64,000 nt of DNA from Ascaphus truei. Its lineage: Eukaryota; Chordata; Amphibia; Anura; Ascaphidae. Position 1 is the first letter of the stretch. Each line of letters begins with the position of its first letter. This document shows, one piece after another, positions 54,103-63,405 of the stretch. The stretch spans positions 230,736,148 to 230,800,147 of the forward strand of contig CM071568.1 of assembly GCA_036426205.1 (NCBI GenBank). Direction: 5' to 3'. Under the pieces are notes generated by a model. The model made no database searches. It was not told where the DNA came from and was given only the letters and a program-made list of their open reading frames with translations. A program made the position numbers and the translations under genes.

Positions 54103-55827
54103 AACACACCCACACCCACTACCACAACAACACAGCACACACACACAATAGAAGTAGTAAGATGTTTCACACCATGCCAAAATAATCCCAATATACATAT
54201 TAATTGAATTAAAGAACATAAATAACCTCCTTTAAAGAACATAAATAACGCCCTTCAACTCTCACTGTAAATGTGCATCCTCCTTTAACTTGTAATATGA
54301 AGCAGATCAAAATAATTGCATTGGTTCATAAAAAAGTTACAAGAACAAATAAAGCCTCCAATTGTAGGATCCTCCTCAAAATCTCTCATGGCCAATTTAA
54401 ACGCTAGTAAGGAATAAGATGGACTTTGTCAAGTTTGACATTATTTACCTGGTGCATTGCTTTATAATATTAACGTGAATAATTAGCAAACTTAATAATA
54501 GAAACTGAGCATCATCGGGTTTAAAATAAGACAGACAGTCTGATGAAGGAAACACGCGGGGACGGGACTCCACTGGACTTGCGTCCAAACAATCGGGAAT
54601 TTCTCTATGAAATCATTAAGATCAACGTTTCAGTCCTATTTTTGGACTTAATCTTGATAGCAGCTACACAGTATTAATTGTTCTTCATAAATAATTTCAT
54701 GAATGCTGGCAGAAATAGAGTGACGATTGTTTTGACAAGACGAGTGGAGTACCGTCCCGTTCTCGTTCCTTGATCAGATTTATCCCTCCGGGACACTGGA
54801 GCCGTGTGCACCCGTGGCAGAATACCATGGGTTTTTGTGAGTGCATCTTCTTTGATACATCTCTAAAATAAGAAAATGCCACGTTTACCAATATATAAGG
54901 CGCCTGAAACATTAATCTGGTCATTGCTGTAGAGGACAGCCAGCATGGCGATGCGGACCCATCTACCTCTCACAAGGCTGCAGTCCCCTTAAAATAAAAC
55001 AAAAAAATTCTAGGACACTCTCGACGTCTAGGAACATCCGTGTCCTGAGCAGGAAGGAGTTCTTATATTTTGTCGTTTTTGAAAAACCTTAAAAAATAAA
55101 CCCCCTCCCCCAAAATATGGCCGCCATATACCAATAGAAAGAGGCAACTTCAAAGGATATTGTGGCTTCTTTTTGGCTGTGGGAGAGATTCCTGACAAGA
55201 AGGCCATTTTGTGTCTGGGAGGCAGATATTTGTTGTGCCAGCATTGCATGAACTGAGGGGTCCCCGGACACAGAATGGGAGATTTGGTTGTGGTCATTTT
55301 CGCCGCAACCACATGGCTGCCGGCGCTTCGCTGCGACTCCCCCTGCCGCAGCCGATCTTCCACCAGCTGCCTCCAAGGTAGGTTTTAGTGCATATGGAAG
55401 GGGGTTAATTTAAGAGATTTTAGCTATTAGGGTAGGTTGGTTAATTTAAGGGGTTTTAGGGTAAGGGCTTAGAGTAGGGCGTTTTACGGTAAGGTAACTT
55501 TCCTTAGCAGCGAAGTGGCCGGTAGTGGAAGCTTCCGGCGATATGGCGAGTCACGGCAAAGCGCCGGTAGCCATTTGATTGCGGCAAAACTGTTGCTACC
55601 AAAATGTCCTAGACCGCTCCGGATGTCGGGGCACCAGGGAGCAGTTCCCCAGTTCAAGTAAAGGGGAAAAAAAGAAAATACATGTGTGCAGCGTGGATTG
55701 CTTCTGTAGGTGCAGAATACTCACTAGTAAACATCAGGTTAAAAAAATGACTGGCGGCTGCCAGAACTACACGGTGAGCTGGAATTTTTCTGTCTTGTAC
55801 CATAAGAATGACGTCACACAAGGTTTT
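40007..55827 (-). CDS. KLHL7: KLHL7 (kelch-like 7), ten exons, first exon missing
   Basis: KLHL7 recruits substrates to cullin-3 RING ubiquitin ligases through a BTB domain; a BACK domain links to a C-terminal Kelch beta-propeller. Ten exons are visible: 55,725-55,827; 53,005-53,098; 52,350-52,474; 49,824-49,999; 48,312-48,486; 47,098-47,240; 46,698-46,938; 46,093-46,294; 41,902-41,999; 40,007-40,290. All introns are GT-AG and all phases agree. They encode 1,638 coding bases plus the stop; adding the 40 codons expected of exon 1 gives 586 residues, the length known for this protein in mammals. The BTB part has [10 protein letters not shown] and [20 protein letters not shown]; the Kelch part has repeated GG motifs ([26 protein letters not shown]). 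It ends NEETLET-TGA. Exon 1 was not found up to 64,000 and may lie outside. No frameshift or stop was seen. Confidence 0.96.
40295..41200. other. KLHL7 intron, no feature
   Basis: AT-rich intron sequence without a recognised repeat. Confidence 0.4.
41218..41337 (+). repeat. Partial hAT-like MITE with (G)15 run
   Basis: The right half of the palindromic hAT-like MITE: TGATTGAGCCACGTGTGCTG, GGGATATTCTTATAACCTG, then a G run at 41,294-41,308 and AGAGTTGCGCACTCCTG. The left half is missing. Confidence 0.6.
41375..41515 (+). repeat. Retroposon tail repeat
   Basis: Diverged copy of the tail family: CTGTAAGCTCTCCCGGGCTG ... AAAGTGCTGCGTACATTGTTGGAGCTATTTAAATAAA. Confidence 0.6.
41902..41999 (-). 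CDS. KLHL7: KLHL7 exon (Kelch)
   Basis: The acceptor TTTTTAG precedes G-TGG. It encodes [18 protein letters not shown] and [14 protein letters not shown], then G|GTATTT. 98 bp; phases continue from the exon at 46,093. Confidence 0.97.
42005..42710. other. KLHL7 intron, no feature
   Basis: AT-rich intron sequence; an 81-codon plus-strand frame at 42,454-42,699 has no homology that I recognise. Confidence 0.4.
42715..44485. mobile_element. Element with about 500-bp inverted arms
   Basis: The arm at 42,715-43,262 is inverted relative to 43,985-44,485. Shared blocks include GAGGTATATCTGGAAGACCA, CATACAGAAC.CAGAGTATG, CAGCACTCATTTT, TTGCACTATTTGTTT, GCTCCTGTTTGTTTT and GGACGTGCCG.CTACT. The outer ends both carry CTAGTAGCCGA. 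The 700-bp middle has a smaller hairpin made by AACGTTTCGGTCCAA and TTGGACCAAAATGTT. No protein is readable. Long inverted arms recall Penelope-like insertions or two opposed copies. Confidence 0.65.
44547..44881 (-). mobile_element. Non-autonomous DNA transposon (MITE), copy 2
   Basis: Starts TACAGGCATACCCCGCATTA and ends GCGGGGTATGCCTGTA. It is the inverted relative of 328-717, without the duplicated end seen there. It lies in a KLHL7 intron. Confidence 0.8.
44925..45025 (+). repeat. L2/CR1-like LINE 3' tail
   Basis: TGCCCAGGACATACTTGAAA ... ATTACTTCCTGGTAAAATAT followed by (ATAA)n. Same tail as 9,190-9,280. Confidence 0.8.
45030..46090. other. KLHL7 intron, no feature
   Basis: Unique AT-rich sequence with short A runs and an (AT)n stretch near 45,626. 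Confidence 0.4.
46093..46294 (-). CDS. KLHL7: KLHL7 exon (Kelch)
   Basis: The acceptor TTTACTAG precedes GA-AAT. It encodes [36 protein letters not shown] and EVYDPATE, then AC|GTGCGT. 202 bp. Confidence 0.97.
46698..46938 (-). CDS. KLHL7: KLHL7 exon (Kelch)
   Basis: The acceptor TTTTCACAG precedes GAT. It encodes [40 protein letters not shown] and [11 protein letters not shown], then G|GTGAGA. 241 bp, 80 codons plus one base. Confidence 0.97.
47098..47240 (-). CDS. KLHL7: KLHL7 exon (end of BACK, start of Kelch)
   Basis: The acceptor CTCGCAG precedes GC-GGG. It encodes [20 protein letters not shown], then [19 protein letters not shown], ending NPK|GTAAAT. 143 bp. Confidence 0.97.
47400..48305. 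other. KLHL7 intron, degraded MITE
   Basis: A (G)16 run lies at 47,492-47,507, and GGTTGGCCACTCCTG near 47,590 looks like the right end of a hAT-like MITE. The rest is unique AT-rich intron. Confidence 0.4.
48312..48486 (-). CDS. KLHL7: KLHL7 exon (BACK)
   Basis: The acceptor TTTTGGTAG precedes GTG. It encodes [37 protein letters not shown] and NPECLKMVI, then A|GTAAGT. 175 bp. Confidence 0.97.
48528..48580 (+). repeat. (ATAC)n microsatellite
   Basis: Thirteen uninterrupted ATAC units just upstream of the BACK exon acceptor. Confidence 0.97.
48906..49316 (+). mobile_element. GC-rich MITE (411 bp)
   Basis: Starts GGCTGCGTCCATAGAG and ends CTCTATGGACGTAGCC, 15 of 16 inverted. AAA flanks both sides, a 3-bp duplication compatible with a Harbinger relative. 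A (G)23 run at 49,014-49,036 is inside. It lies in a KLHL7 intron. Confidence 0.82.
49370..49550 (-). repeat. Possible interspersed repeat
   Basis: GC-moderate segment with TAACACTTTGGGTGCCCCGT on the minus strand and GATCGCGAGTGGCCGTGGC; no second copy in the window to define it. Confidence 0.25.
49824..49999 (-). CDS. KLHL7: KLHL7 exon (BACK)
   Basis: The acceptor GTTGTTAG precedes GT-ATT. It encodes [40 protein letters not shown] and [18 protein letters not shown], then GTATGG. 176 bp, 58 codons plus two bases. Confidence 0.97.
50005..51330. other. KLHL7 intron, no feature
   Basis: Unique AT-rich intron. A 96-codon plus-strand frame at 50,525-50,815 has no recognisable homology. Confidence 0.4.
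51334..51436 (+). repeat. (AC)n microsatellite
   Basis: About 100 bases of AC with single G and A interruptions. Confidence 0.96.
51440..52345. other. KLHL7 intron, no feature
   Basis: Unique AT-rich sequence; no repeat recognised. Confidence 0.4.
52350..52474 (-). CDS. KLHL7: KLHL7 exon (BTB end, BACK start)
   Basis: The acceptor TATTTACAG precedes A-ATT, completing arginine. It encodes [20 protein letters not shown] and [20 protein letters not shown], then CTAG|GTAAGG. 125 bp. Confidence 0.97.
52754..52920 (+). mobile_element. hAT-like palindromic MITE
   Basis: Starts CAGGAGTAGCCAACTCCAGT and ends GACACCCCTG; the interior has TATCCCTGCTTCAGCATAGG. Flanking 8-mers TTCTAGGG and CTCTACAG partly agree. 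Confidence 0.8.
53005..53098 (-). CDS. KLHL7: KLHL7 exon (BTB)
   Basis: The acceptor ATTCTTAG precedes CA-AAC, completing threonine from 55,725. It encodes [20 protein letters not shown] and [10 protein letters not shown], then AG|GTATTG. 94 bp. Confidence 0.97.
53703..53898 (+). mobile_element. hAT-like palindromic MITE with duplicated left part
   Basis: CCTCAAGGGCCACTACC appears twice near the left end. The interior has GGTATCCCTGCTTCAG and CTGAAGCAGGGATATCC. It ends GATGGCCACCACTTTT. A diverged member of the family at 13,484. Confidence 0.7.
54033..54101 (+). repeat. (AC)n microsatellite
   Basis: About 68 bases of AC with one phase slip (ACACAACACA), followed by a degenerate C/A-rich stretch to about 54,145. 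Confidence 0.96.
54150..55255. other. KLHL7 intron, no gene
   Basis: A short tandem TTTAAAGAACATAAATAAC pair is at 54,212-54,249. ATCAACGTTTCAGTCC at 54,632 resembles the motif at 43,728. Nothing coding was recognised. Confidence 0.35.
55260..55615 (+). mobile_element. MITE-like element with TTTTAGGG core
   Basis: GCTGCCGGCGCTTCGCTGCG on the left and CAAAGCGCCGGTAGCCATTT on the right are partly inverted. The middle (GGTTAATTTAAGGGGTTTTAGGGTAAGG) matches the start of the array at 21,450. Ends are approximate. Confidence 0.5.
55725..55827 (-). CDS. KLHL7: KLHL7 exon 2 (BTB)
   Basis: The acceptor TTTCTTTCATAG precedes AAA. It encodes [20 protein letters not shown] and [14 protein letters not shown], then A|GTGAGT. 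103 bp, starting in phase 0 as expected after exon 1. Confidence 0.96.
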
Positions 55828-55829
55828 CT

Positions 55830-57040
55830 ATGAAAGAAAAAGAAAGAAAAAAAAAATAGGTGACAGGTTTTCGCTGCCCAAACCTGTATCATATTAGCCT
55901 CAGGCTCAATTATTTATTTCAGTACAAATTAGTGTCACGGAAAGAATGGCTGTAAAACTATTAGACCCCTGAAAAATAGGAAGTTACAGTACAGAAAGTT
56001 CTGTTATCATCATCATCATCGACTTATAAAGCTCCAACATATTCCGCAGTGTGGTAACAGAGTTGCAACTCGGAATATTTCCAAACAGGAATTTAATAGA
56101 TATCATGAAATAAGAGTAGGATGCTAGAAAAAACTAATTTCTCAATAAAACTGCAGATATTTGCAATGCTGCAAACTATATTAGCATTTTCCCAGTGAAC
56201 ACTAAAAGGACATATGTTTTCCACCTCTTCCAAAGGATCGTTTTACATGGGTGTGGATGCACATTAATTACCTTTGCTATACATCTGCGGACTTGTTTAT
56301 TACATACTGTTGCCCTGTTACAGCTTAAAATTTTCCTTTGAAGTGATTTATGTTGCGACTTTGTGGAAGGAGTTATTGTCATCACTTAGGCCAGACTCAC
56401 ACAATTTGCGTGACTCAAGTATCAAGACTCCGTCTCACGTAGAATGAGGTAAATATAACATTGACAAGAGAACCGGAGACAGAGTTCGAAACCCCACCCC
56501 CTCACATCATAAGCCCACTGCTCAGCACATCCCCGCCCCATGCGTCATAAATGTATCTCATGCAGACGCTGTCGTCGTTGCTCTAGGTGGTGAGAAGAGG
56601 TCTTGGCAAATCTCACGCAAAGGTGAGGCTCATTCTCGTGCTCAGAATTGGGGATCCCTAACAGCTCTGCATCACTACAAAAAAATAATAATAATGAATA
56701 TGTAAGTGGTTGGTGAAAGACTGAGCCCCCAATATCATGGCAGAAATAATAAATACATAACCCTTCTAACTCTGTATAAACCAAATGGACGTCTTTAGAT
56801 GTCCAAGCTGCATTATGATCGGTCAGTGCAGTACTGTATACTGTAATCTCACTACCCACTTATTGTTTTAGCATATATCTACCCAACAATTCAGAGATTA
56901 TGGGGAGGCGCAAAACTAATAAAGATTATCATTTGGTTGGTTAAAAGTTAATGTTGAGAACTGCCAATCCTCAATGGACAAAGTAAGTCAGATCATAAAA
57001 GCTTATACCTTCCACCAAATGGAACTATAATTATATAAAT
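55830..57040. other. KLHL7 intron 1 or upstream, no gene
   Basis: The segment 56,545-56,690 is open on the minus strand (LLGIPNSEHENEPHLCVRFA) but lacks splice sites and family resemblance. No KLHL7 exon 1 was found. Confidence 0.35.
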
Positions 57041-57044
57041 GTAT

Positions 57045-57125
57045 AACATATTTTACCAGGAAACAATACATTGAGAGTTCCCTCTAGTTTTCATGTATGT
57101 CCTGGACATAGAATAATGTTGACAA
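57045..57125 (-). repeat. L2/CR1-like LINE 3' tail
   Basis: Reverse complement of the tail at 9,190: TATTTTACCAGGAAACAATA and ATGTATGTCCTGGACATAG. Confidence 0.75.
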
Positions 57126-57509
57126 CATTACAAGTTACAGTTACAAACATGCTTAAGGTAGGAAACAGCCAACGTTTGCAAAGAATTTAGGCAGGAGGCA
57201 AACTTCAGACTCCGATAAATTGTTCCATAAGTGGGGTGTTCAGTAAGAGAAGGAAGATCGACTAAATTTTTTATTGAGCCTTCGAACCATAAGCAGGTTT
57301 TTGGAGGCAGACTAAGGAGATGGGTTCTCATCCCTTCCGTACACAGCACCCATCTCAGATTATTGGGTAACTTGTCCAAAAAGTATTTGAAGATGTATGT
57401 TGCATCTGGACGCAAGCGATAGCCAAACTAGTGTGTGTGTTATTAAAGTTTGCCAAAAAAAACAACACTTTTTTTCTTAAACGGAAGCCACGCTCACACC
57501 GCATTACAA

Positions 57510-57560
57510 GCGGATCGCGTTATAGTGGATTGCGCTAAAACGGGGTTGAGCTGTATATGT
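57510..57560 (+). repeat. Short CG-containing repeat
   Basis: ACCGCATTACAAGCGGATCG and CGTTATAGTGGATTGCGCTA form two related halves of a low-copy motif directly left of the Penelope-like remnant. Confidence 0.3.
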
Positions 57561-57567
57561 CCTAGTA

Positions 57568-58599
57568 CTAACTATCCCATTCAGATTGCCCTCTACATGT
57601 AAATCTAGAAAATCGATAAATACATAAAATCGATAAATACATAAAATTGGTAACGGCAGTAAATACAATATTCCAGTCATTTGGATTAATATAGTTTAAG
57701 AACGGATTAAATCTCAAATCATCTCTGTGCCAAACTATTAGCACATCATCGATATAGCGCTTCCACACAACTATTCTGTCGTAATAGGGGATGTTTTCCC
57801 AAATAAAGTTCTGCTCCCAGCTACCGATTAATAAATGAATGTAGCTGAGAGCGAACTTGATCCCAAAGCAGTTCCGCAAGTTTGCAGATAGAACTGATCC
57901 AAGAATCTAAAAAATTGTGTATCAAGATGTAAAAGATACTGTCTACTGTAAATTCTTTGAGCACCTGAAAATGTCTGATCAAGTTCCAGGAACTCTTTCA
58001 CTGGCTCTATTCCTTTTCTGTGCTGTCTGCATTTATACAGACTGTACATCAATTGTAGCCCAGCGGTGTCCCTCCTTCCACTCAAAATCCGCTAAGAGTA
58101 GAATTGATGTAGATTCTCAGACGTCAGATTTCAAATTTTTAACATATTTCTGGAGGTGCAAGTCAACATAATGTTAAAGATTGAATGTTAAGGAATTAAT
58201 TTCGGACATAATAGGTCTATAGGGAGAATTTTTTAAGCATTTATGAATCTTAGGAAGATGGTAGAAAATTGGGATACAAGACGAGTTAACAGGAAATCAT
58301 ATTTTTTTTTTGTTTCGAATCTTTTAAGCCAGAGCTCCATCTACAAGGATCTTAATTTTCTTAAGGATGTTATCAGTGGGATTACTTTGAAGAACACAGA
58401 TAGAAGAGTCACTTAACAATCTTCTTGCCTTTCCAATATAATCATTTATCCTTTTTAATTTGTAACACGACTCCCTCCCAGCTTTGCCCGCCTGTTTCAC
58501 AGCCAAATCTTTATCCTCCGTCAGTTGTTTCAAAGCCTCTTTTTCATTTTTAGTTGAATTCTGTTTAACATCATTTTTTTTCTGAACAGAAAGTCTCAC
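57568..58599 (-). pseudogene. Penelope-like element RT remnant
   Basis: Minus-strand pieces carry, in order, an EKEALKQLTEDKDLAVKQA segment with a decayed ADKGG-like block and a NPTDNILKKIKILVD segment (58,324-58,599); an RT palm part with FRFLDQFYLQTCGTALGSS (57,828-58,085); and VWKRYIDDVLIVW with the catalytic DD pair (57,568-57,879). This order and the CGTALG and RYIDDV blocks are characteristic of Penelope-like reverse transcriptases. Stops and frameshifts separate the pieces. The GIY-YIG part is absent on this side. Confidence 0.8.
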
Positions 58600-58630
58600 G
58601 ATCAGTGAGTACTAATATACATATACTCCA

Positions 58631-58766
58631 CCGGACTCTGATGAAATAGACACAGCCCTGCAAGGTTGAATATCAAAGTACGACCGTTGTCGTTCAAAGT
58701 ACAGGACGATAAAGATCACATTTTGATATTCAACTTTGCAGTGCTGTGTCTATTTAATCGGAGTAG
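58631..58766. repeat. Hairpin next to the Penelope-like remnant
   Basis: ACTCTGATGAAATAGACACA and GCCCTGCAAGGTTGAATATC pair with TGATATTCAACTTTGCAGTG and TGTGTCTATTTAATCGGAGT. Arms are about 43 bases with a 47-base loop. It marks the 5' side of the remnant. Confidence 0.8.
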
Positions 58767-58864
58767 TTACCTGTCTTTTGATTTGCTGTTTGACGAGTGC
58801 ACTAGCCATATGGTGGCTGGACATATAATTGGAGTGCCTTTTATCAATATAGCCACACACTAAA

Positions 58865-58990
58865 TACCGGCACTGACAAGGATGAAATAAAAAAGTGGGT
58901 TTATTTATTTCATAGAACTCCAAGTATTCTAACGTTTCGGTCCCCAGAGGGACATTCAAGGGTACTGTGACATGCACCAACATACACTTC
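58865..58990 (-). repeat. Possible Penelope-like flank motif
   Basis: The minus strand has GAGGGACTTTC-like sequence, here TCCCTCTGGGGACCGAAACG, a short palindromic GGACCGAAACGTT motif also seen at 29,145. No protein is encoded. Confidence 0.35.
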
Positions 58991-59523
58991 AATACAACAT
59001 TTGGCACCAAAACCAGGGGCCAGGGAGTGGGTGCATACAGAAAAAATGTGAGGTTTAAAAACATAACACAATAATACCATTAACAGATCGGGAGCAAAGA
59101 GCGCAGAATCAGATAATAAAAACTGTTGACACTGTATAAGCCGATAATCTACTGTACATCATAACTATACGTGACTAATAAAAAGTTTATGGAGCACCCG
59201 TACGTGTCATAATCGGCTAAAAGCTATGCTCAAGTGTAATGCATAAAATGATAGCAAAAACAGAAAGAGTATGGTATAGGATAAACAGAGAAATTCATAT
59301 TCACAATGGAGGGTCCATATTATGAACCACATAGGAGCACTCGATGCAATTGAATAGATCCATAAACCATTAAAAGAAATGAGCGTGCGATCCTTATACA
59401 CTTCAACTATCAAGAAGGTGTATGAGGTACTGTAATGAGAGATATAGATATATAGCTATATACACGCACAGGATAATGATGCAGTATATCATAAGGGTTA
59501 AGAAAGCCCCAAAATTATATATA

Positions 59524-60420
59524 CAGTGGTGAGAAAAAGTTTGTGAACCAAATTAGGATTTTCACATATTTAAAACCTTAAGAGTTATTAGATCTTAATC
59601 TAAGTCCTAATAATAGATGAAGATAAACCGATCAAACAAATTACACAAAAACATGAAACTTTTTCAACATTTATTTATCCACAAATGATTCAACATTCAA
59701 TATATATCTGTGAAAAAATATGTGACCTTTCACAGATTCAGTACATGGTGGCACCTCCTTGAGCAGTAATGACTTCAACTAAGCATTTAATGTAACTGCA
59801 GGTCCGTTTCCTACATCGGTTTTGAGGAATTTTGGCCCATTCCTCTTTATAGAACTGCTTCAACTCAGTGAAATTTGAGGTCTTCCTTGCATGGGCGGCT
59901 TGCTTCAGATCCTGCCGCAACATTTCGATAGGGTTTAGGTCCGGACTATGACTAGGCCATTCTAAAACGTGGAATTTCTTCTTATGCAGCCATTCTTTTG
60001 TAGATCTGCTTGTATGTTTAGGATCATTGTGTTTCTGCATGACCCACTTTTGCTTCAGTTCACGGACGGACGGACATTCTCCTCTAGAATCTTCTGATAC
60101 AATGCAGAATTCATGGTTGTGTCAATGATAGCAAGCCGTCCAGGTCCCGAGGAAGCAAAGCAGCTCCAAACCATCACACTCTCACCACCATGCTTGACGG
60201 TTTGGATGAGGTTCTTCTGTTCAAACCTTCTACCTTTGACTCGTCTGTCCAGAGAACATTGTTCCAGAAGACTCGTAGATCGTCTATGTGCTCTTTGGCA
60301 AACTTCAGATGGGCAGCAATGTTCTTTTTAGAGAGCAGTGGTTTCCTCCTAGCTATCCTTCCATGAACACCATTCGTGTTCAGTCTTTTTCTGATAGTTG
60401 AGTCATCTGCGATCAGTGGA
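59524..60420 (-). mobile_element. Tc1/mariner element, 5' truncated
   Basis: The right end on the coding strand is CAGTGGTGAGAAAAAGTTTG (reverse-read at 59,524), next to TA as expected for Tc1. Coding fragments run minus-strand through to about 60,420, where the other end is missing. The reading frame is broken between 60,040 and 60,420. Confidence 0.8.
59738..60040 (-). pseudogene. Tc1-like transposase C-terminal fragment
   Basis: The product reads NDPKHTSRSTKEWL, VLEWPSHSPDLNPIEMLRQD, HARK and EEWAKIPQNRC. These are hallmark blocks of Tc1 transposases; the DLNPIE block holds the last catalytic acid. The segment covers roughly the last third of a usual 340-residue transposase. Earlier domains are frameshifted, so the gene is dead. 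Confidence 0.9.
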
Positions 60421-60424
60421 TGAG

Positions 60425-61235
60425 GTCAGTGTGCACTGATCCTAAACCGGGATGTGTAGAGTAGTTGACTGGGTGCTTATACCTGGGAACCAGATTAGAT
60501 CCCTTTACAAAAAAAAGAAAAAAGATAGCAGCACTCCAGCAACTTAAAGGTGCAATCCCACACAATTGGGCAGACAGTATAGTTGGCTTTCTGAAACAAA
60601 TCCAACCATACTAACTAAAGGGTTAGCTGCTTTATCTGTCCTTATTAGAGACCCAATAAAGATAAAGGAACAGGGAGAGGGGAAAAGCTTTACCCAGTGC
60701 AATCTCTTGTTAAACACAGTGACAGAGAAAAGGAAGCAGCCAGGGGAAACCAAACCCCTCCCAAGTCTCCGCTCACCATGTTAACAAACTAACTTTAAAA
60801 CATGATTTTAAAGCAGCACTCCAGGTTGCCATTTATCTTTTATTTATATTTTAGGATTGAAGCAGGGGGTTGCGAGAGCTCAACTACGCTAAATTTCAGC
60901 TCCGGGAACCACCTGCTTCCTGAGATATCTACATCCAGATGGGGTGCCGGTATCTTCTTCATGTTTAAATGTCCCTTGTAATGCAGGCCAATAGGAAGCC
61001 GATATGGATGACGTCACAGCTTCCCGTTGGCCCGCAAGACAGGGGACAATTGAAGCCACCATTATGGTAGCCCCAACAAAGCCCTGTCGGAGTTGCTTCC
61101 TGCAGAGATGCCTCACCACTTTGTACAGTTTATTTTGGCAGGGCACCACTTTTCTCAATACGAAGTCTCCTTACCACAATCTAAATTAGGTAACAACTGG
61201 AAAAACTCTTAGAGATAAAAAAAGAAAGTTAAAAA
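60425..61235. other. No gene seen
   Basis: The stretch 60,860-61,170 contains a GATGACGTCA and looks like an interspersed repeat, but has no partner in the window. Confidence 0.35.
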
Positions 61236-61239
61236 ATGA

Positions 61240-62780
61240 TTGTGACATTTGCAGAATTCGCATAGGTCATAGAACACAAACCTGAAATGTATGTAGATGA
61301 TTGATTATTAACATTAACAAATCTATTGATATCAATGCCTAACATAATGAAGGAGATCCAAGCGCTTAGTGAAATATCAAATTCCAAAATGAATTTCTCT
61401 AAAATCAGAGATCTTGAATATTTCATTGCTATCCAGCTTATTAGTTTCCTTAAAATAGAATTTCCCCTTAGATGGAGTGGTACGGCAGTGACACATTTAG
61501 GGATGTACATTATCCCTAAGCCTGTAGACCTTTCAGCAAAATGACCCAGAATAGTAACTGCAATAAAAACAATACTTGTGAGTGATTGGGAGAAGTTGTG
61601 CATCTCCTGGATAGGTCGATTAAATGTTATAAAATTAATGTATAGGGTGGTGTACGTTCCCACAAAATAAGCAAAACACTTACTAAAAATGCTAAAAATA
61701 TATTTGCTGTACACACAACGACAAAAAGGGAGGATTAGGAATACCAGACTTTAATAATGACTATGTAGCAAACTAATTAAGCAATATTATTGATTGACAC
61801 GCTAATTATAAGTCCAAAGTATATACAGATAGATTCTTTTCTACGTAAGAAACAGGGAACACAACTAGATTATATTTGCTGGGTGACTAAAATGGACTGA
61901 CCGAAGGAGCTTAAATGGGCATCCTTTGTGGGATGGTGCATTACAAGTATAGGAAAAAGTGGGAATTCACAATAAACTCACCAAATACCCCCTCCCCATT
62001 AATGACCATATGCGAGAACCCAGATTTTACACCAGGGTTGATTCTGAGGCATTCGCAAAATGGTCTAGGGCAAAAGTCGTTAGGTTCTCTAATTTTTTTT
62101 TGTAGATAAACTATTGCCATTTAATCATTTTAAAGTCACGTTTAATTGGGGGTTCACAAGAGTTATGGCCATATAGACAGCTAATTTCCCAAAAACAAAC
62201 AGAAATCACAGCTACTGAGGACACTTAAGCAGTTTGAACAAATAGTCAGATGCTTAGCAGCCTCAGAACATAATCTTGCAGCTCTGTTCAGACTACTGAA
62301 TGGGGGGAAATGGGAAACAGCTTTGTGAAAACTTGGGAAAAAGAGTTGCACTTAGAAATTGCTCTGAAAGAGTCGGATAAAATATGGGATCTTAGTTCTC
62401 CCTAATCAATCTCGGTACAAACCCTTGAGAGCATCTACAACATTATATACAGATGGCATTACACGCCAGTCAGATTGTTGGGTATGTTCCCCAATTCTTC
62501 AGATAGGCGTTACAGAGGCTGTGGGAGAGGTATCATGCTGTATGTCCACATAATGCAATTCTGGAAAGAAGTATTAGAGGCCATCCTTAAAATAACAGGA
62601 GTAAGGGTTCCAGAAAACCCCTGGATAGTGTTGCCAAACAAACACGTGATTCCCAATTACAGATTTTTTAAAAACATCTCTGATACTACAACTGCTCAAG
62701 GCGGCACCAGGGTCTATTCCATTACAATGGAAACAGGCAAAGACACCCAACATGGAGCTGTTGACACCTAGGGTGTGGGG
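61240..62780 (+). pseudogene. L1-like (L1/Tx1) LINE ORF2 remnant
   Basis: Plus-strand pieces parallel the second half of L1-like ORF2. They read IMKEIQALSEISNSKMNFSK and THLGMYIIPK near 61,340-61,520 (RT palm/thumb), GGLGIPDFNN near 61,730, then a C-terminal block with FWKEVLEAILKITGV and PWIVLPNK (62,475-62,640). Many stops and shifts are present. The order and spacing, rather than any single motif, support the call. Confidence 0.7.
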
Positions 62781-62784
62781 AACA

Positions 62785-63400
62785 TACAAGATGTTAAGAT
62801 TTAGGCCTCCACTATTGCAGAAACTGCAGAGCTATCCAGATGACATCATCGTAGCGACGCTACATGTGCACATGCGAAAGCGATTTGGAGCACTACTGCA
62901 CAGTGACTTGCCTAGCAAGTGCCTGAACGTTTCTGACTGCCGCACGGAAGTCTCGCGAGACGGGAGTGGATCTCACGTGATGCTGAAGTGATCCGGACAC
63001 AGGGGGAATAGCGGAGGACGCGGGACATTACTCTGTAATAGCTATAGATCCCAGGTGCCGGTGAGCAAGAATATTCCGGGAAGAGACATTGCCTCTGTAT
63101 ATTCAGTCAGCCGTGGCACTCGATGGTTATGTGCATTGTCTCTCCGGTGGAGATATCCTTTTTATATGTTTTATTATTCATTAAAAAGTTTGTGTGTTTG
63201 TGCTTCAGTACAAATACCTTGTTTTCCTATCAATATTGTTCCTCTGGGCTCTGAGTTCATTTTGGGAGCTTGTTGGTGGTTATGTGAAGATCTTTTCCTG
63301 ATTGACCAGACGGAGTGGTGATATCCATCATATGAAGGAGTAAAGATCACTGCACACTGCTGATTTATAGTTTATATCCTGCAAGTGCAATTTGTATAAG
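62785..63400 (+). repeat. Leader-like region of a Penelope-like copy
   Basis: GC-rich at the left (GATGACATCATCGTAGCGAC; CTCGCGAGACGGGAGTGG), then T-rich, ending where the endonuclease frame opens. It could be a terminal repeat or leader of the element; no second copy is in the window. Confidence 0.3.
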
Positions 63401-63405
63401 CAGGC

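Noticed and set aside
53962..54242. Cysteine/valine-rich and His/Thr-rich frames
   Set aside because: Translation of an (AC)n microsatellite.
54530..54570. CTGATGA...GAAAC spacing resembling a hammerhead ribozyme core
   Set aside because: The stems needed around CTGATGAAGGAAAC cannot be drawn, so the match is probably chance.
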